A stretch of 64,000 bases of DNA from Selaginella tamariscina. Its lineage: Eukaryota > Streptophyta > Lycopodiopsida > Selaginellales > Selaginellaceae. The stretch lies in NCBI GenBank assembly GCA_003024785.1, contig PUQB01000074.1, positions 186,001 through 250,000 on the forward strand, read 5' to 3'. The notes beneath the pieces are model-generated. The model was not told the DNA's origin. It saw only the letters and a list, made by a program, of their open reading frames with translations, and made no database searches. Below are positions 11,389 to 22,080 of the stretch, in pieces; the first letter of the stretch is position 1, and every line of letters begins with the position of its first letter. The translations under genes and the position numbers were made by a program.

Positions 11389-11528
11389 TGTCAGCGGGTT
11401 GACTGGACGTTGACATTGATCTCCACGTGGCTACGGGTCACGTCTCTTCGTCGTCATAGTTCGTTGTCTATGTACCCAAATTCATTCTTAATGCTATGAG
11501 GATCTGAGCACACAAAACCTTTCCAACA
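11389..11528 (+). repeat. 5' LTR of the copia element
   Basis: 140 bp, matching 15983-16120 base for base except one G and one T in homopolymer runs. It is directly followed by the primer-binding site. Confidence 0.95.
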
Positions 11529-11540
11529 TGGTATCAGAGC
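11529..11540 (+). promoter_or_regulatory. Primer-binding site, initiator tRNA-Met type
   Basis: TGGTATCAGAGC lies directly after the 5' LTR. It is the standard primer site of plant copia elements, complementary to the 3' end of initiator tRNA-Met. Confidence 0.92.
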
Positions 11541-11607
11541 TAGGAATTAGCAAGGAATTGAAGCCACGCAAGGTTAGTGTCTTTGATCGCCTCTTGATCA
11601 AGCACTA

Positions 11608-12480
11608 ATGGCTTCTTCCTCAACCGTGTCCACGGATAAATTCCTGGACAAATTTTTGGAGCGCTTCACGGGAGCGAACTTCCATACATGGAGCATCAAG
11701 GTCCAACTGGTGCTGATGCGAGAGGGCAACTGGGGTTGGTGGATGGCACAGAAGCCCGTCCCACAACCGACCCAGCAATGCAGGCTGCCTGGGACGCCCG
11801 CGATCGCAAGGCGCTGACCACGATTGGTCTAGCGCTGGGCCAGGAGTTCGTGGACCTGATCACCCTCACAAAACCAGCGAAGGACAACTGGGATGGCCTT
11901 GTCCGTTCGTTTGGGGGATCTGGTACTGCCAGTGAGCTCAGTCTGAAGCAACAGTTCTTCGGATTGAAGATGGCAGCGAACGAGACGGTACTTGAGTTCG
12001 TCAGCTGTCTAAAGGGACTTGTGATTCAACTGGTTCAAGTGAAGGCAACCCCTAGCGAGAGCGATCAGAAAGCTGTTTTTCTCAATGGCTTGCTTGAGGC
12101 GTACAGAGGAGTGCGGACTACTCTTCTCAATCTGCCCAAGCAGAGCTTTGAGGACATGGTCTCTGCTGTGAATGAGGAGGCTCGAAGCCTTCAGTTGGCT
12201 GCTGGGAACACATCTCTCTTTGCCGGACGCGGTGGGAGACGCCAACAGCAGCAGCGCCGTGGTGGACGACAGCAGCAGCAGCGTGGAATGCAGCAGCCAA
12301 GGCAGCAGAACCAACGACAGATTGGGCCCTGCCACGAGTGCCAGCAGATGGGGCACTTTGCCCGTGATTGCCCTCGGCGAATAGGGAATCAGCGGCAGCA
12401 AGCACCTCGTCAGCAACCACGGTTGATTCAGAATGGGAGCAATCAGACTCTGCAACAGCCGCAGGGGTTGCGTGACGAGG
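11608..12480 (+). CDS. gag region of the copia polyprotein
   Basis: Starts at the ATG at 11608 (MASSSTVSTDKFLDKF) and reads FTGANFHTWSIKVQLVLMRE, the usual copia gag start. One shift near 11745 moves the frame to the one that continues to about 12676. It includes an LKxxF-type central region (LSLKQQFFGLKM), an Arg/Gln-rich basic stretch and one zinc knuckle, CHECQQMGHFARDC (about 12332-12373). Gag forms the particle and binds element RNA. The Gln-rich runs at 12245-12310 encode low-complexity sequence. Confidence 0.88.
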
Positions 12481-12499
12481 AGGCCCGATTGTTCATGGC

Positions 12500-12880
12500 T
12501 CGAAGAACAGGGGAGATCCTGTCCCCTGTGCTTTGGCTCGATTCAGGAGCCAATCTTCACGCCACACCTCTGAGGGAGGTGTTCATCATGTATCGGTTAC
12601 TCACAACAGCCGACGTGGTCAACTCAGTGGAGGGCTCCTCACTCAAGATGGTGGGCATTGGCAGTGTTCGTGTGCAAGCTGCAAGGAGCCATCAAGACAA
12701 TCGATGGTGTTTACCATGTCCCCGGGCTAACAGAGACACTCCTCTCTGTGGGGCGAATCTGTGATGCTGGTTTTCACCTCTGTTTCGATGAGCACGGCTG
12801 TGAGGTCCTCAACTCAGAAAATCAGCTTGTAGCACGTGGCGCTCGCTATGGAGGCCTATACCAGCTGGATGCTAAGTTAT
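12500..12880 (+). CDS. Aspartic protease region of the copia polyprotein
   Basis: The motif LWLDSGANLHATP (about 12530-12570) holds the catalytic D-S-G, and KMVGIGSVRV follows. A one-base shift near 12676 moves the frame, after which IDGVYHVPGLTETLLSVGRI (about 12690-12755) continues as in copia proteases. A second shift at about 12930 restores the original frame. Confidence 0.88.
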
Positions 12881-12929
12881 GCATCCCAGACGCTCATCAA
12901 GCCATGGTGGCGACCATTCGACGGTCCCC

Positions 12930-14200
12930 CACACTCTGCAGTTGTGGCATAATCGCTTGGGCCACGCCCATGCTCAAGCGATCCTGACCATGGCCCGACA
13001 GTCATTGGTTGATGGTTTGTCCATTCCGACAGGTCAGACACTGGAGTTCTGCGAGGCGTGTGTACTTGGCAAGTCTGCCAAGAAGCCTTATCCAGAGTCC
13101 ACCAGTCCTCCAACGACAGCACCTCTGGAGATGGTGCACTCGGACGTCTGCGGCCCCATGGACACGCTTACTCCTGGTAAGAAAGCGTACTTTGTAACTT
13201 TCACGGATGACTACTCTCACTTTGTCTCTGTGGCACTCATGGCGGCCAAGTCCGAGGTCTTCTCTCACTTCTTGGCATTCAAACAAGAGGCGGAGCTGCA
13301 GACAGGATATCAGCTTCGCTGCATCCGCACTGACAATGGTGGCGAGTATGTGAGTGGCGCATTCACTAAGTACTGTGCTGCTCAGGGAATTATGCACCAG
13401 TATTCTGCTCCATACAGCCCTTCTCAGAATGGAGTGGCTGAGAGAATGAACAAGACGCTAGAGGAGGCATTTCGAAGCATGCTCTTCTATGCAGGGATGC
13501 CCAAGACGTACTGGGGCGAGGCCGTGATCACTGCTGCATATCTACGCAACAGGCTTCCCACCACGACAGTCAAAGGGATGACCCCCTACGAGGCTTGGAC
13601 CGGTCGACGACCTAGCGTGGCCCACATCCGAACCTTTGGTTGTGTGGCCTTTGCCCACGTTCCTGAGAAGCTGCGCACCAAACTTGATGAGAGAGCCATC
13701 AAGTGTGTGCTTTTGGGTTACGCTCAGACATCCAAGGCCTACAAGCTTCTGCGTCTGGACAAGTGCTCAATCATCGTGAGCCGGGACGTGGTGTTTAATG
13801 AAGCTGAAGTTTATGGGGGAGCCGTCTCTGCAGCAGATGCCCCAGCTGGGCACCTACACCCTGGACGTGTGATCGACTTCGAGCTGGTGGACGAATGGTG
13901 TGGTGGCGGTTCTGCAGACGCCACATCACATGCAGTTGGTCCCTCCAGCCAGGCCTCCAGTTCCCAGACTGTTCAGGCGTTGCCCCGTGCGACAGTGCCT
14001 GGCGTTGTCATCTCGGCAGCAGTCCCCGTGAGCAGCTTTGAGGTGGGCAACAGCTCGACTACTCCTGCTACAGTAGGGGGAGCTCCTGCGGCCTATGAGG
14101 CTGTTCCTGAGTTAGCGGACATTCTTCCCACCCAGGATCCAGCTGCTGAACCTCAGGTTCCCGCCCATGTGCCACAGTTTCAATTTGGGGGGAGATCTAC
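12930..14200 (+). CDS. Integrase region of the copia polyprotein
   Basis: The GAG-pre-integrase region reads LWHNRLGHAHAQAILTMAR and CEACVLGKSAKKPYP (zinc-binding H-H-C-C). The core has DVCGPMDTLTPG (first Asp), RTDNGGEYVSGAF (second Asp) and SPSQNGVAERMNKTLEEAFR (catalytic Glu). After it come PYEAWTGRRPSV, FGCVAFAHVP and KCVLLGYAQTSKAYKL. The domain is completely open and the DDE residues are present. A Ser/Ala/Pro-rich linker (13800-14200) leads to the reverse transcriptase. Confidence 0.93.
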
Positions 14201-14299
14201 TCAGGTTGGTGTGAAGACAACTCGTTCAGGACGGATTGTGAAGCCAAGCAGGAAGCAGAAGGAGTCTGAAGAGACTGAACGCTGCCTGGACTTGCTTGG

Positions 14300-15400
14300 T
14301 AAAAGTCAGAAACGGCCCCGCTTCTTCCTTGCCGCTACCAAGGATAAGCGCGCCAGTTTGGTCCCCATTCCTACCACAGTGGCTGAGGCATTAAGCGGGC
14401 TTGATGCTGCACTTTGGCAGGAGGCAATGGATTCAGAGTATCTGTCCCTGCTCAAGAACAGGACGTGGACACTGGTGCACCGTCCTCCTGGATGCAACGT
14501 GGTCACAGCTAAGTGGATTTTCACCGTGAAGCCTTTAGCTGGAGGTGGAGTAAAGTATAAAGCTCGGTACGTGGCGAGAGGCTTCAGCCAAGTGGCTGGC
14601 CTGGATTTTACTGAGACCTTTGCTCCTGTGGTACGTATGCCATCCATCCGGGTTCTTTTGGCTTTGGCTGCAGAGTTCGACTGGGAGATCGAACAGATGG
14701 ACGTCTGCACGGCCTTTCTCCATGGCGAGCTGGAGGAGGAGGTCTATGTGACTCAACCAGAGGGCTACGTGCAGCGTGGATCTGAAGACCTGGTCTGCAA
14801 GCTGGACAAGGCCCTGTACGGGCTGAAGCAGTCACCTCGCGCTGGTATTGTCGGATTGACAAGTTTCTTGTCTCTCTGGCCTTCACCAGGAACGACTCGG
14901 ACCATAATATCTACTTCAAGTGGCTTGGCGAGTTTGTGGTGATCCTCGCCTTGTACGTTGACGACTGCTTGCTGTTCTCCAACAGCACAGCCCTTCTCCA
15001 ACAGCTGAAGCAGCAGCTCTCAAAGGAATTTGAGATGAAGAATCTGGGGCCCATCTCCACGTTCCTGGGGATTGAAGTCCAGCGAGACAGGGGGAGAAGG
15101 ATTCTCACCTTGGGACAGTCGAAGTATGTGGACGAGGTCCTTCAACGGTTCAACATGGCAAACTGCAAGGCAGCTTTGACACCCATGGACCCTGCAGTGA
15201 AGTTGACTCGAGACATAGCACCGTGCAACGACGAGGAGACAAGGTACATGGAGGCAGTGCCCTATCGACAGGCCGTGGGCAGCCTCATTTACCTGGTGGT
15301 CTGTACAAGACCTGAGCTGGCATACACGGTGGGCCAAGTCTCTCAATTTATGGCTAACCCGGGTAGAGCACATTGGGAGGCCGTGAAGCGTATCTTTCGT
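14300..15400 (+). CDS. Reverse transcriptase region of the copia polyprotein
   Basis: Reads WQEAMDSEYLSLLKNRTWTL, KWIFTVKP, YKARYVARGFSQVAGLDFTE, TFAPVVRMPSIRVLLALAAE, QMDVCTAFLHGELEEEVYV and LDKALYGLKQSPRA. A one-base loss near 14843 shifts the frame. The enzyme then continues with ILALYVDDCLLFS (the catalytic YVDD, about 14943-14980) and KEFEMKNLGPISTFLGIEV. All core motifs are intact apart from the single shift. Confidence 0.92.
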
Positions 15401-15409
15401 TACCTACAG

Positions 15410-15970
15410 GGGACGAGAGAACATGCCTTGGTCTACAGCGGCTGCTATGGTGACGAGACTTTCCAGCTTCAAGGCTATTCCGATGCTGATTGGGCTGGTG
15501 ATCCTGATTCTCGTCATTCTACTTCTGGCTACGCTTTCTTCCTCGGCAAGAACCTGGTTGCCTGGAGGAGCAAGCGGCAGAAGATCACAGCACTCTCCTC
15601 GACAGAAGCAGAGTACGTGGCTGCGACATCAGCAGCACAGGAGACCATCTGGTTGCGAATTTTCCTGGAGCCGTTTCTGGGGGAGCAACCACCGACCCAG
15701 CTTTTCTGCGACAACATCAGCGCCATCATGCTAGCATCAAACTCGAGGTATCACGACCTGACTCGGCATATGCAGGTGCGAGTCAAGTTTCTTCGAGAGC
15801 AAGTTGCTAAGAAGCTTATCAAGCTGGAGTACTGCCCAACTGAGGAGATGGTGGCAGACATCTTGACTAAGGCGTTGCAAGTTCCTCGTTTCCAGCAGAA
15901 CAGGATGGAGCTGACTGTTGAAGACATTGCTGGAGATGAAGATTCAGCCGATGCAGTGACTCATCGCATG
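15410..15970 (+). CDS. RNase H region of the copia polyprotein
   Basis: Open throughout: YSDADWAGDPDSRHSTSGYA, FLGKNLVAWRSKRQ, ALSSTEAEYVAATSAAQETI (catalytic Glu), LFCDNISAIMLASN (catalytic Asp) and HMQVRVKFLREQV, then ADILTKALQVPRF at the end. This is the standard close of a copia polyprotein. The stop is at about 16004-16006, inside the 3' LTR, so the reading frame runs into the LTR. Confidence 0.93.
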
Positions 15971-15973
15971 GCT

Positions 15974-15982
15974 GAAGGGGAG
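15974..15982 (+). promoter_or_regulatory. Polypurine tract of the copia element
   Basis: GAAGGGGAG directly before the 3' LTR, the expected plus-strand primer. It overlaps the end of the polyprotein frame. Confidence 0.8.
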
Positions 15983-16120
15983 TGTCAGCGGTTGACTGGA
16001 CGTTGACATTGATCTCCACGTGGCTACGGGTCACGTCTCTTCGTCGTCATAGTTCGTTGTCTATGTACCCAAATTCATTCTTAATGCTATGAGGATCTGA
16101 GCACACAAAACCTTCCAACA
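15983..16120 (+). repeat. 3' LTR of the copia element
   Basis: 138 bp, ending CCAACA at 16120. The interrupted Gypsy-1 reverse transcriptase resumes at once with the codons for EKTAF. Confidence 0.95.
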
Positions 16121-16560
16121 GAAGATGTGGAGAAGACTGCATTTGTTATAGAGTGGGGCTGTTTTGCATGGAAGGTGATGCCATTTGGGCTTTGCAATGC
16201 TCCTGCTACTTTCCAACGTGTGGTGACTGCAGCGTTTCGAGATTACCTCCGTGATTTTATGGAGGTATTTCTTGATGACTTCTCTGTATATATTTCAGCA
16301 AACAATCACATTGAGAAGGTGGAGAAGTGCTTGCAACGTTGTATTGAATATGGAATCTCTTTGAATCCTACCAAGTGGTGTTTGGAGTTACACATGGGAT
16401 ACTTCTGGGATGTGTGGTTTCTGGGGAAGGTCAAGCTATAGATCCAGCTAAAGTGACTGTCATTGAACAACTTCCTGCTCCTGAGAATGTGAAGCAACTT
16501 CAAGCTTTCTTGGACATGTGGGTATCATCGTAAGTTTATTCGGTATTATGCTAACAAGTG
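16121..16560 (+). pseudogene. Reverse transcriptase of Gypsy-1, 3' half
   Basis: Continues after the copia insertion with EKTAFVIEWGCFAWKVMPFG, LCNAPATFQRVV and the catalytic box EVFLDDFSVY. The D-D pair is intact. A frame change follows near 16440, after LNPTKWCLELHMGYF, and a further piece reads QLPAPENVKQLQAF. The two halves meet cleanly across the insertion. Confidence 0.88.
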
Positions 16561-17231
16561 CTTACCTCTTACCAAGCTATTGAGGAAAGATACTCCTTAT
16601 GTGTGGACTTCAGATTGCCAAGTTGCTTTTGAGAAGCTAAAGAGAGCCTTGGTGACTGCTCCAGTTTGCAGTCACCTCAATGGGACAAGGAGTTTCACGT
16701 GCATGTGGATGCATCTAATTTTGCTATTGGGAGTATCTTAGCTTAGTCGGGTGTAGATGGGTGGGATCACCCAATATGCTACACAAGTCGACAACTTTCA
16801 GTAGCTGAGTGTAATTACTCAGCTATAGAGAGAGAAGGCTTGGTTTGGTATATTCTGTCCAAAAGTATCGCCATTATTTACTGGGGGAGCAGTTTGTGTT
16901 TATGTGGATCATGGCTCTAAGGTATCTTATCCTTAAGCCTTGTAAGACAGGGAGGATTGTTAGGTGGCTTTTGCTTCTGCAAGAGTTCGATTTCAGCATG
17001 GTTGTGAACCCAGGCAAGTCTCATACCCCAGCAGACCATCTCTCTAGATTACACACAAGAGAGGTAGCTGACAATGTGAAAGATGAGCTACCAGATGCAG
17101 AATTGTTTTCTATAGATGTATTTGCTATAGAAGTGGTACCGGATTGGTTAGCAGACTTGGCATACTTTTTGGTGATAGGAGAATATTCTAAGGAATATAC
17201 TAGGGAAGAGAAGAAACGCTTAGTGATATAG
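16561..17231 (+). pseudogene. RNase H domain of Gypsy-1
   Basis: Frame pieces give HVHVDASNFAIGSIL (about 16690-16740, catalytic Asp). RQLSVAECNYSAIEREGLV (about 16795-16850) and YRHYLLGEQFVF follow, with the tail FDFSMVVNPGKSHTPADHLS (about 16990-17045). A stop at about 16744 and two shifts break it. The position between reverse transcriptase and integrase fits. Confidence 0.8.
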
Positions 17232-17261
17232 AGTACACGTTTCACCCTTATAGCAGGACAG

Positions 17262-18330
17262 GTGTATAGGATTGGAAGAGATGGAGTGTTACGACGGTGT
17301 GTGTTACCACATGAGGTTCTCCACGTGATTTCTTCTTACCATGATTCGCCATATGGGGGTCATTTTGGTCCAGCAGTGACAACCCGGACTGTGTTGCAAG
17401 CTGGTTACTGGTGGCCGACTTTGTATCATGATGTGGCAGATTATGTGAAGCACTGTGATCCTTGCCAGAGGGTGAGAAGGCCGACTCGTGGAGATTGATG
17501 CCGCTTAATCCTATTGTTCCTGTTCTACCTTTCGAGAAGTGGGGTATTGATTTCCTTGGACCATTTCACCCTACACGTGCAGCTCGGAATAGTATATTTT
17601 AGTAGCTACTGATTATGTTACTAAATGGGCAGAGGCAAAGTGTTAGGACAGACACTTCTGTGGATGTGGCCAGTTTCTATATGAGAATATCATCACGCGT
17701 TTTGGTTGCCCTTTAGAGTTGGTGAGTGACCGGGGAACACATTTATCAATGATGTGGTGGCTACCTTGACCGAGAAGTATGGAGTCTCTCATAGAAGATC
17801 TATACCTTACCACCGCGAGCTAATGGTCAAGTGGAGAGGACCAATCAGACTTTGTGTGGTATTTTGACCAAGACAGTGAATGCTTCTAGGAGTGATTGGA
17901 TGTGCGTCTTGATGCTCTTTGGGCATATCGGATAGCCTATAAGGTGACTACTCGAGCTACTCCATTCCAACTTGTGTATGGACATGAAGCTGTGTTGCCT
18001 ATTGAGCTAGAGTTACCGTCCCTGCGCATTGCTGTTCAAGAGAAGTTGGACTGGGAAGGAAGCTTACAAGGGCGACTCAGTGAGCTGGAACAGTTAGATG
18101 AGAAGAGATTACTTGCTCTTCAAGCTCGGGAGACTATCCAGAACGTTGGTATGATAAGCATCTGAAGAAAAAGTTTTAAAAGGGTGAGCAAGTTCTATTA
18201 TATGAGAGTAAGTATTGGAACGTCCTGGGAAGTTGAGATGAGGTGGATAGGCCCATATGTGGTGGAGAAGGTGTTTGAAAATGGGTCTGTTCAACTAGCA
18301 AACTTCCAAGGTAACTCTCTACCTACTCAA
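17262..18330 (+). pseudogene. Integrase of Gypsy-1
   Basis: The HHCC region reads HVISSYHDSPYGGHFGP...YWWP and HCDPCQRVRRPTR (17320-17490). The core reads WGIDFLGPF (about 17540) and VTKWAEAK, with a broken second-Asp region near 17725. It ends in ANGQVERTNQTL (about 17820-17850) and DALWAYRIAYKVTTRATPFQ, with LVYGHEAVLPIE (17900-18010). A C-terminal GPYVVEKVFENGSVQL module is at 18250-18300. Several one-base shifts interrupt it. Confidence 0.85.
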
Positions 18331-18389
18331 ATTAATGGAGCCACCTTTAAATTAATTTTCCGAGCAGAAAAAGCTTATGGGGGGATAGT

Positions 18390-19298
18390 TGTAGAAGAAT
18401 TTTTAGGTTATTTTCTTTTTTTTTCTTTTATTTTGAAAAATATGAGGAATATTTGGGTTTTCATATTTAATTCTTGTTTTCTTTGTTTTTGGGTTAAGTT
18501 CGTGTTATTAAACCATAAGCAGAGTAAAACTTTGATAAGCTGTTCGTGCAGAGAATATTCCACATATAGAATATCTAGGTATATTCTTGGAGGGTTTTGG
18601 TAATTTTTAAAAGTTTTGGAAAATATATTCATGATAGGGAAAGGCGATAGATGACATGTACTCGTTAAAGTGTTCAAAAGATGTTGGTGGGAGATATATT
18701 AGGTTAAGTAGGGTGAAAAAGTGGCACATAAACGAGTGAGATTTAAATGGGGAGTCTTTCAGAGAAGTGGTAGATCTTGCCGAGAGGAGTTTAGAGAGCT
18801 TGAATTCATGCGATTCGGAGATGCCATTGAGGAGGATATACTTGATTGAAGTTGAGGGTGTAACAGAATATACGAAATATTCTGATTCCAGGGATATGCT
18901 ATAGTTATCAGGAACAAAGGAAGGTGCAGGAAAGAAAAAAAGGTATTAGGTTTTTCTAGTGTTTTTTGGGTGGAAAATAGCTATTTGTATCTTTTTTATG
19001 GGAAGAAAAAGGAATAAAAATGGGTTTAAAAAGGGAAGCGTGTGGGAATGTCTTGGTGTGCAAGCAACTTCGTCATCTTTTTCCCAACCAAGTAAGGCTG
19101 TTCTAAGTGAGGAGAAAGAGAAGACATATACCTTGAAAAGCTTGGAGTGGAACTAAATGCGAAAAAGTTGCTTGGTGATCAACTTGTAGAAGTTCCATGT
19201 CCTATGTGTGGTGGAAAATGAAAGAGACTAATAGTGGATGTTCTTGCTGAACTTAAAAAAAGAATTAATTATTTAGTAAGTGTGGTTTGGCTACAACA
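18390..19298 (+). repeat. 3' LTR of Gypsy-1
   Basis: Same length as the 5' LTR and nearly identical to it. It is preceded by the purine-rich tract ATGGGGGGATAGT (polypurine tract for plus-strand priming) and followed by the target duplication CTCCA at 19299-19303. Confidence 0.92.
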
Positions 19299-19785
19299 CT
19301 CCACCACAATAGCACGTGTATGTGGCTCCTCTCGTGCCATGCAGTTTACATGTTGAGCAAGAACAAACATAAATTTACCTTATGGTTTAGAGAAGTCTCC
19401 TTTGTGCTCCTCTCCACGCTCCATCTCCTGAAGCTTCTTAGGCGTTTGCTTGTCCTTGCCACCAATGAAATTTTTGCCCTTGGGCTTGCTCCTTAGACAA
19501 TTTGCCTTTCAGTGTCCAACATCTCCACATAAGTGGTATTATCCTCTCCTTCCCACTGGTCACTCATCTCGAACCTTGCTTCGATACCAATTGTTAGGCA
19601 CCACTACGTACAAACTAGAGACCTTCACAAAACCACATGACCTCCCCCGAGCTGTCTCTAGTATCCACACGTTGCTCTCCAAAAAGGCTTCCAATATTAA
19701 GGTGCCCTTAATTCTCTTAGATCTAGGTATATCTCTTCAAGAATATTCTGGCTTATACCTTTTGGGGAATACTCTTTGATTCGTT
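19299..19785 (-). mobile_element. 5' part of the family-B element: LTR, primer site and gag/protease start (minus)
   Basis: On the minus strand, an LTR piece (about 19785-19592, ending GGCACCACT... as CCTAACA) is followed by the primer site at 19589-19578. The region then encoding the start of the internal part runs down to 19299. It continues across Gypsy-1 at 6465. The stretch 19299-19345 matches the protease region at 34545-34600 read in sense (GCATGGCACGAGAGGAGCC). The frame is not intact. Confidence 0.75.
19578..19589 (-). promoter_or_regulatory. Primer-binding site of family B, initiator tRNA-Met-like
   Basis: On the minus strand TGGTATCGAAGC lies 2 bp after the LTR end. It differs from the canonical TGGTATCAGAGC in two positions. 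The related piece at 34.3 kb reads TGGTATTGGAGC. Confidence 0.7.
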
Positions 19786-20176
19786 ATATGGGAAGAATCC
19801 TTGGAGCATAATATGGAGACCTATGAGTTGGCTAGGCAACCACCATGATTTAAAAATTGATCTAGGTCATGGTTTAAACCAATTTTGTCAATTCTTAGAA
19901 GGAGGCACACCATTAATTGCTGCACCCACTAAAGGTGAGGGCCCATGTCATAGTTTTTATTATGACTCGACCCTTTACTTTGGGGTTTGACTGTTGTTAC
20001 TTATTGAATTATGTGACAAACCCTAGATGTAAAAGAAACAGGCCTGCATAGTGCACTTGGGTATATAGTGATGGTCTGGCCGGGTGTCGTTAGGTATTTG
20101 AAAGAAACTCTAAGCAAAGCTAGCACTTCCATTTAGAAAACTCTTCCCCGTTTCGACGTTCTAAGGTTTTTGCAAA
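19786..20176. other. Unassigned stretch between two family-B LTRs
   Basis: After the LTR similarity ends near 19785, the sequence up to 20176 has no coding frame or motif that I recognise. It includes a run with TTGTTACTTATTG and the stretch GGTATATAGTGATGG. It may be LTR sequence that has diverged or an insertion. Confidence 0.4.
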
Positions 20177-20433
20177 TGTTAGGCACCACTATGTACAAAT
20201 TAGAGACCCTCACAAAACCACCCGACCTCCCCTGAGCTGTCTCTAGTATCCACCCGCTACTCTCCAAAAGGCTTCCAATATTAGGGTGCCTTCCTTAATT
20301 CTCCTAATTCCCTTTTATACTTTAGATCTATATCCTTTTTGGATTCTTCTAGATCTATGTATAACCTTTAAGGAATATTTTGGCTTATATCTTTTTGGGG
20401 AATATTCTTTGATTCGTTATATGGGTCATAACA
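20177..20433 (-). repeat. 3' LTR of the second family-B copy
   Basis: On the minus strand it starts TGTTATGACCC and ends GTGCCTAACA, 257 bp. It is preceded on that strand by the purine tract ATGGGGGAGGAT. The first 200 bp from the low-coordinate end match 19592-19785. Confidence 0.8.
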
Positions 20434-20477
20434 ATCCTCCCCCATTAGCAAGTCCTTGTCCTCAAGGGCAGTATAAC

Positions 20478-21340
20478 TTACTCAACTGGTCCTGTATCAT
20501 TAGCCTCGTACATCCACAAAGAATTTACCTGGGACTCGTTCCTCGTGAGTACTCTCTTTAACTGGCTAACATGAAACACTGGGTGCACCCTCACTCCTTC
20601 TGGCAGCTGTAGTCGATATGCCACCTTACCGATACGCTCCAGAATCTCATAAGGACTTGAGTACATGGGAGACAACTTATCATTGCGTCCCTTCCGTAAG
20701 GCCACAACAGTGTTCCGCCTTACATGTGTCTCAGAGATATACATAATCTCCCACCTGGAACTCTTGGAAGCTTTTGTGCTCATTAACAAACTTGATAGCT
20801 CGGCTCTGAACTGCTTGTAAGTTCTTCTTGCACAAACTCTGAATGTTTCCAAGCTCAACACTCAGATCTTTAGCTTCCTCATCCATGTTGTCTTGAGCTT
20901 TCTTACTTGCTAAACCCAGCTCAAAAGCTGTCTTGGGATGCCGTCCAAACATAGCATAGTACGGACTCATTCCAATACCACTGTGTCCTTGGCACTGCCC
21001 CATCGCTTGTCTGAAATAGGCAATGGTACTAATAGCCCACCTGGTTCTCCCTAGGCACCTTTACTTGCTGACACTTGTCGCAAGTCCTACAGTACTCTAT
21101 GATATCAGCTTTCATATTCCTCCAGTAGAACCTCAACTCATGCATTTTCCTCCCCCAAAATGACTAGCCTCCAGGCAATCATGATGGAAATATAGTACAT
21201 GGTTGATCAAATGATCCACACGAGGAAGATACACACGGCCATTGTAATACAAAATTCCATCCTGAAATGAGAATGGTGGCTCTAGCTATCCTCTGAGCTC
21301 CTACACCTTGGTGTTTTGTGCTTGAGCATGTGTTAAAGGT
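20478..21340 (-). pseudogene. Integrase of the second family-B copy, core missing
   Basis: GHSGIGMSPYYAMFGRHPKT (about 20985-20925) is joined almost directly to the HHCC half (around 21000-21300). As in the first copy, the catalytic Asp and Glu segment is absent. The C-terminal part reads GDKLSPMYSSPYEILERIGK, then YRLQLPEGVRVHPVFHVSQL (20690-20560), a good GPY/chromo-proximal module. Confidence 0.75.
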
Positions 21341-22080
21341 AAAATATTAAGAGCATAGGACATCCTATTGTAGAGAGAATAAGGGTAGGAAGGTCTGTAG
21401 TAAGCATGGAAGGAAAGAAAGGCTGTGAAGGAGGAAAATCCTTACCGAGAGGAAAAGGTGCGTAAGGAAAAGGAAAGAAAGGCTATGGAGGAAAATCCTT
21501 ACCGAGAGGAAAAGGTGTGTAAGAAAGAGGAAAGAAAGGCTGTGAAGGAGGAAAATCCTTACAGGAAAAGGTGAGTAAGGAAAAGGTGAGTAAGGAAAAG
21601 GAAAAGGAAAAGGAAAAGGAAATCTCGTAAAGGAAAAGGATGACGTGGCGAGAGGAAGGGTAGTTAAGAGTAGTTAGGGCAAAGGGGAAGGGTCTCCAGA
21701 AGGGTCTCCACAAGAAGTTCTAATAGGAGAGAGGGTCTCCATTTGAAGTTTTAGCAGGAGATAAAGGTTCTCTACACTTTGTCTTTTGTATTCATGTTAG
21801 TAATGAAAGGTGCATATTAGAGAATCTTGTGTGTGTGTATGTTTACTCTCAATGAATGGATCTAACAAGGCAATAGCCAAAATCCGTTCTTGCCCTTGAC
21901 TTTGGAGACCAGTCATAGTGGCACTGGGAGAAGTCTGATATATATATACAGATATATTGAGAGTTGAGAAAGGAAATGGTGTAGCCTTTCCGGCACGTTG
22001 TATGAAAGGTTTCCTGTCTGCGTGAAGGAAACAGGTTAAATAGGAAAAGGTGAGGCAGAGAGCCCTTTTCCTGTTTAACA
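21331..22080. mobile_element. Solo LTR of another retrotransposon family
   Basis: 750 bp beginning TGTTAAA and ending TTTAACA, flanked by the perfect 5-bp duplication GCATG (21326-21330 and 22081-22085). Aligning with 4600-4640 shows that the family-B sequence is continuous if this block is removed. Inside are three imperfect copies of a purine-rich unit of about 65 bp (GGAAAGAAAGGCTGTGAAGG, 21410-21600) and a TATATATATA run near 21943. No internal coding region is present, as expected after LTR-LTR recombination. Confidence 0.85.

Larger units (their letters stand above)
11389..16120 (+). mobile_element. Copia retrotransposon with very short LTRs, inserted in Gypsy-1
   Basis: LTRs of 140 bp (11389-11528) and 138 bp (15983-16120) begin TGTCAGCGG and end CCAACA. 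They differ only by two homopolymer-length changes (GGG/GG and TTT/TT). The flanking 5 bp are AAAGA on the left and GAAGA on the right, one mismatch from a perfect duplication. The internal order gag, protease, integrase, reverse transcriptase, RNase H is the Ty1/copia order. GC content is visibly higher than in the surrounding gypsy. The near-identical LTRs say it is young. Its coding region has four apparent one-base shifts and no nonsense codon that I could find. Confidence 0.95.
6466..19298 (+). mobile_element. Gypsy-1: complete Ty3/gypsy element, split by a copia insertion
   Basis: Two 909-bp LTRs (6466-7374 and 18390-19298) begin TGTAGA and end CTACAACA. They are flanked by the 5-bp target duplication CTCCA (6461-6465 and 19299-19303). 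Inside, in order, are a primer site, gag with zinc knuckles, protease, reverse transcriptase, RNase H, integrase and a polypurine tract (GGGGGGATA just before 18390). A 4.7-kb copia element interrupts the reverse transcriptase at 11389-16120. The element itself inserted into a family-B gypsy. Coding frames are broken by several shifts and stops, so this copy is probably inactive. Confidence 0.93.

Noticed and set aside
12009-12455. Minus-strand frame of about 148 codons within the copia gag
   Set aside because: It is the complement of the Gln-rich gag sequence, with no recognised domain. The plus-strand gag with its zinc knuckle explains the region.
19786-20176. A host gene between the two family-B LTR copies
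   Set aside because: No frame longer than about 50 codons with any motif, and both flanks are LTR sequence.
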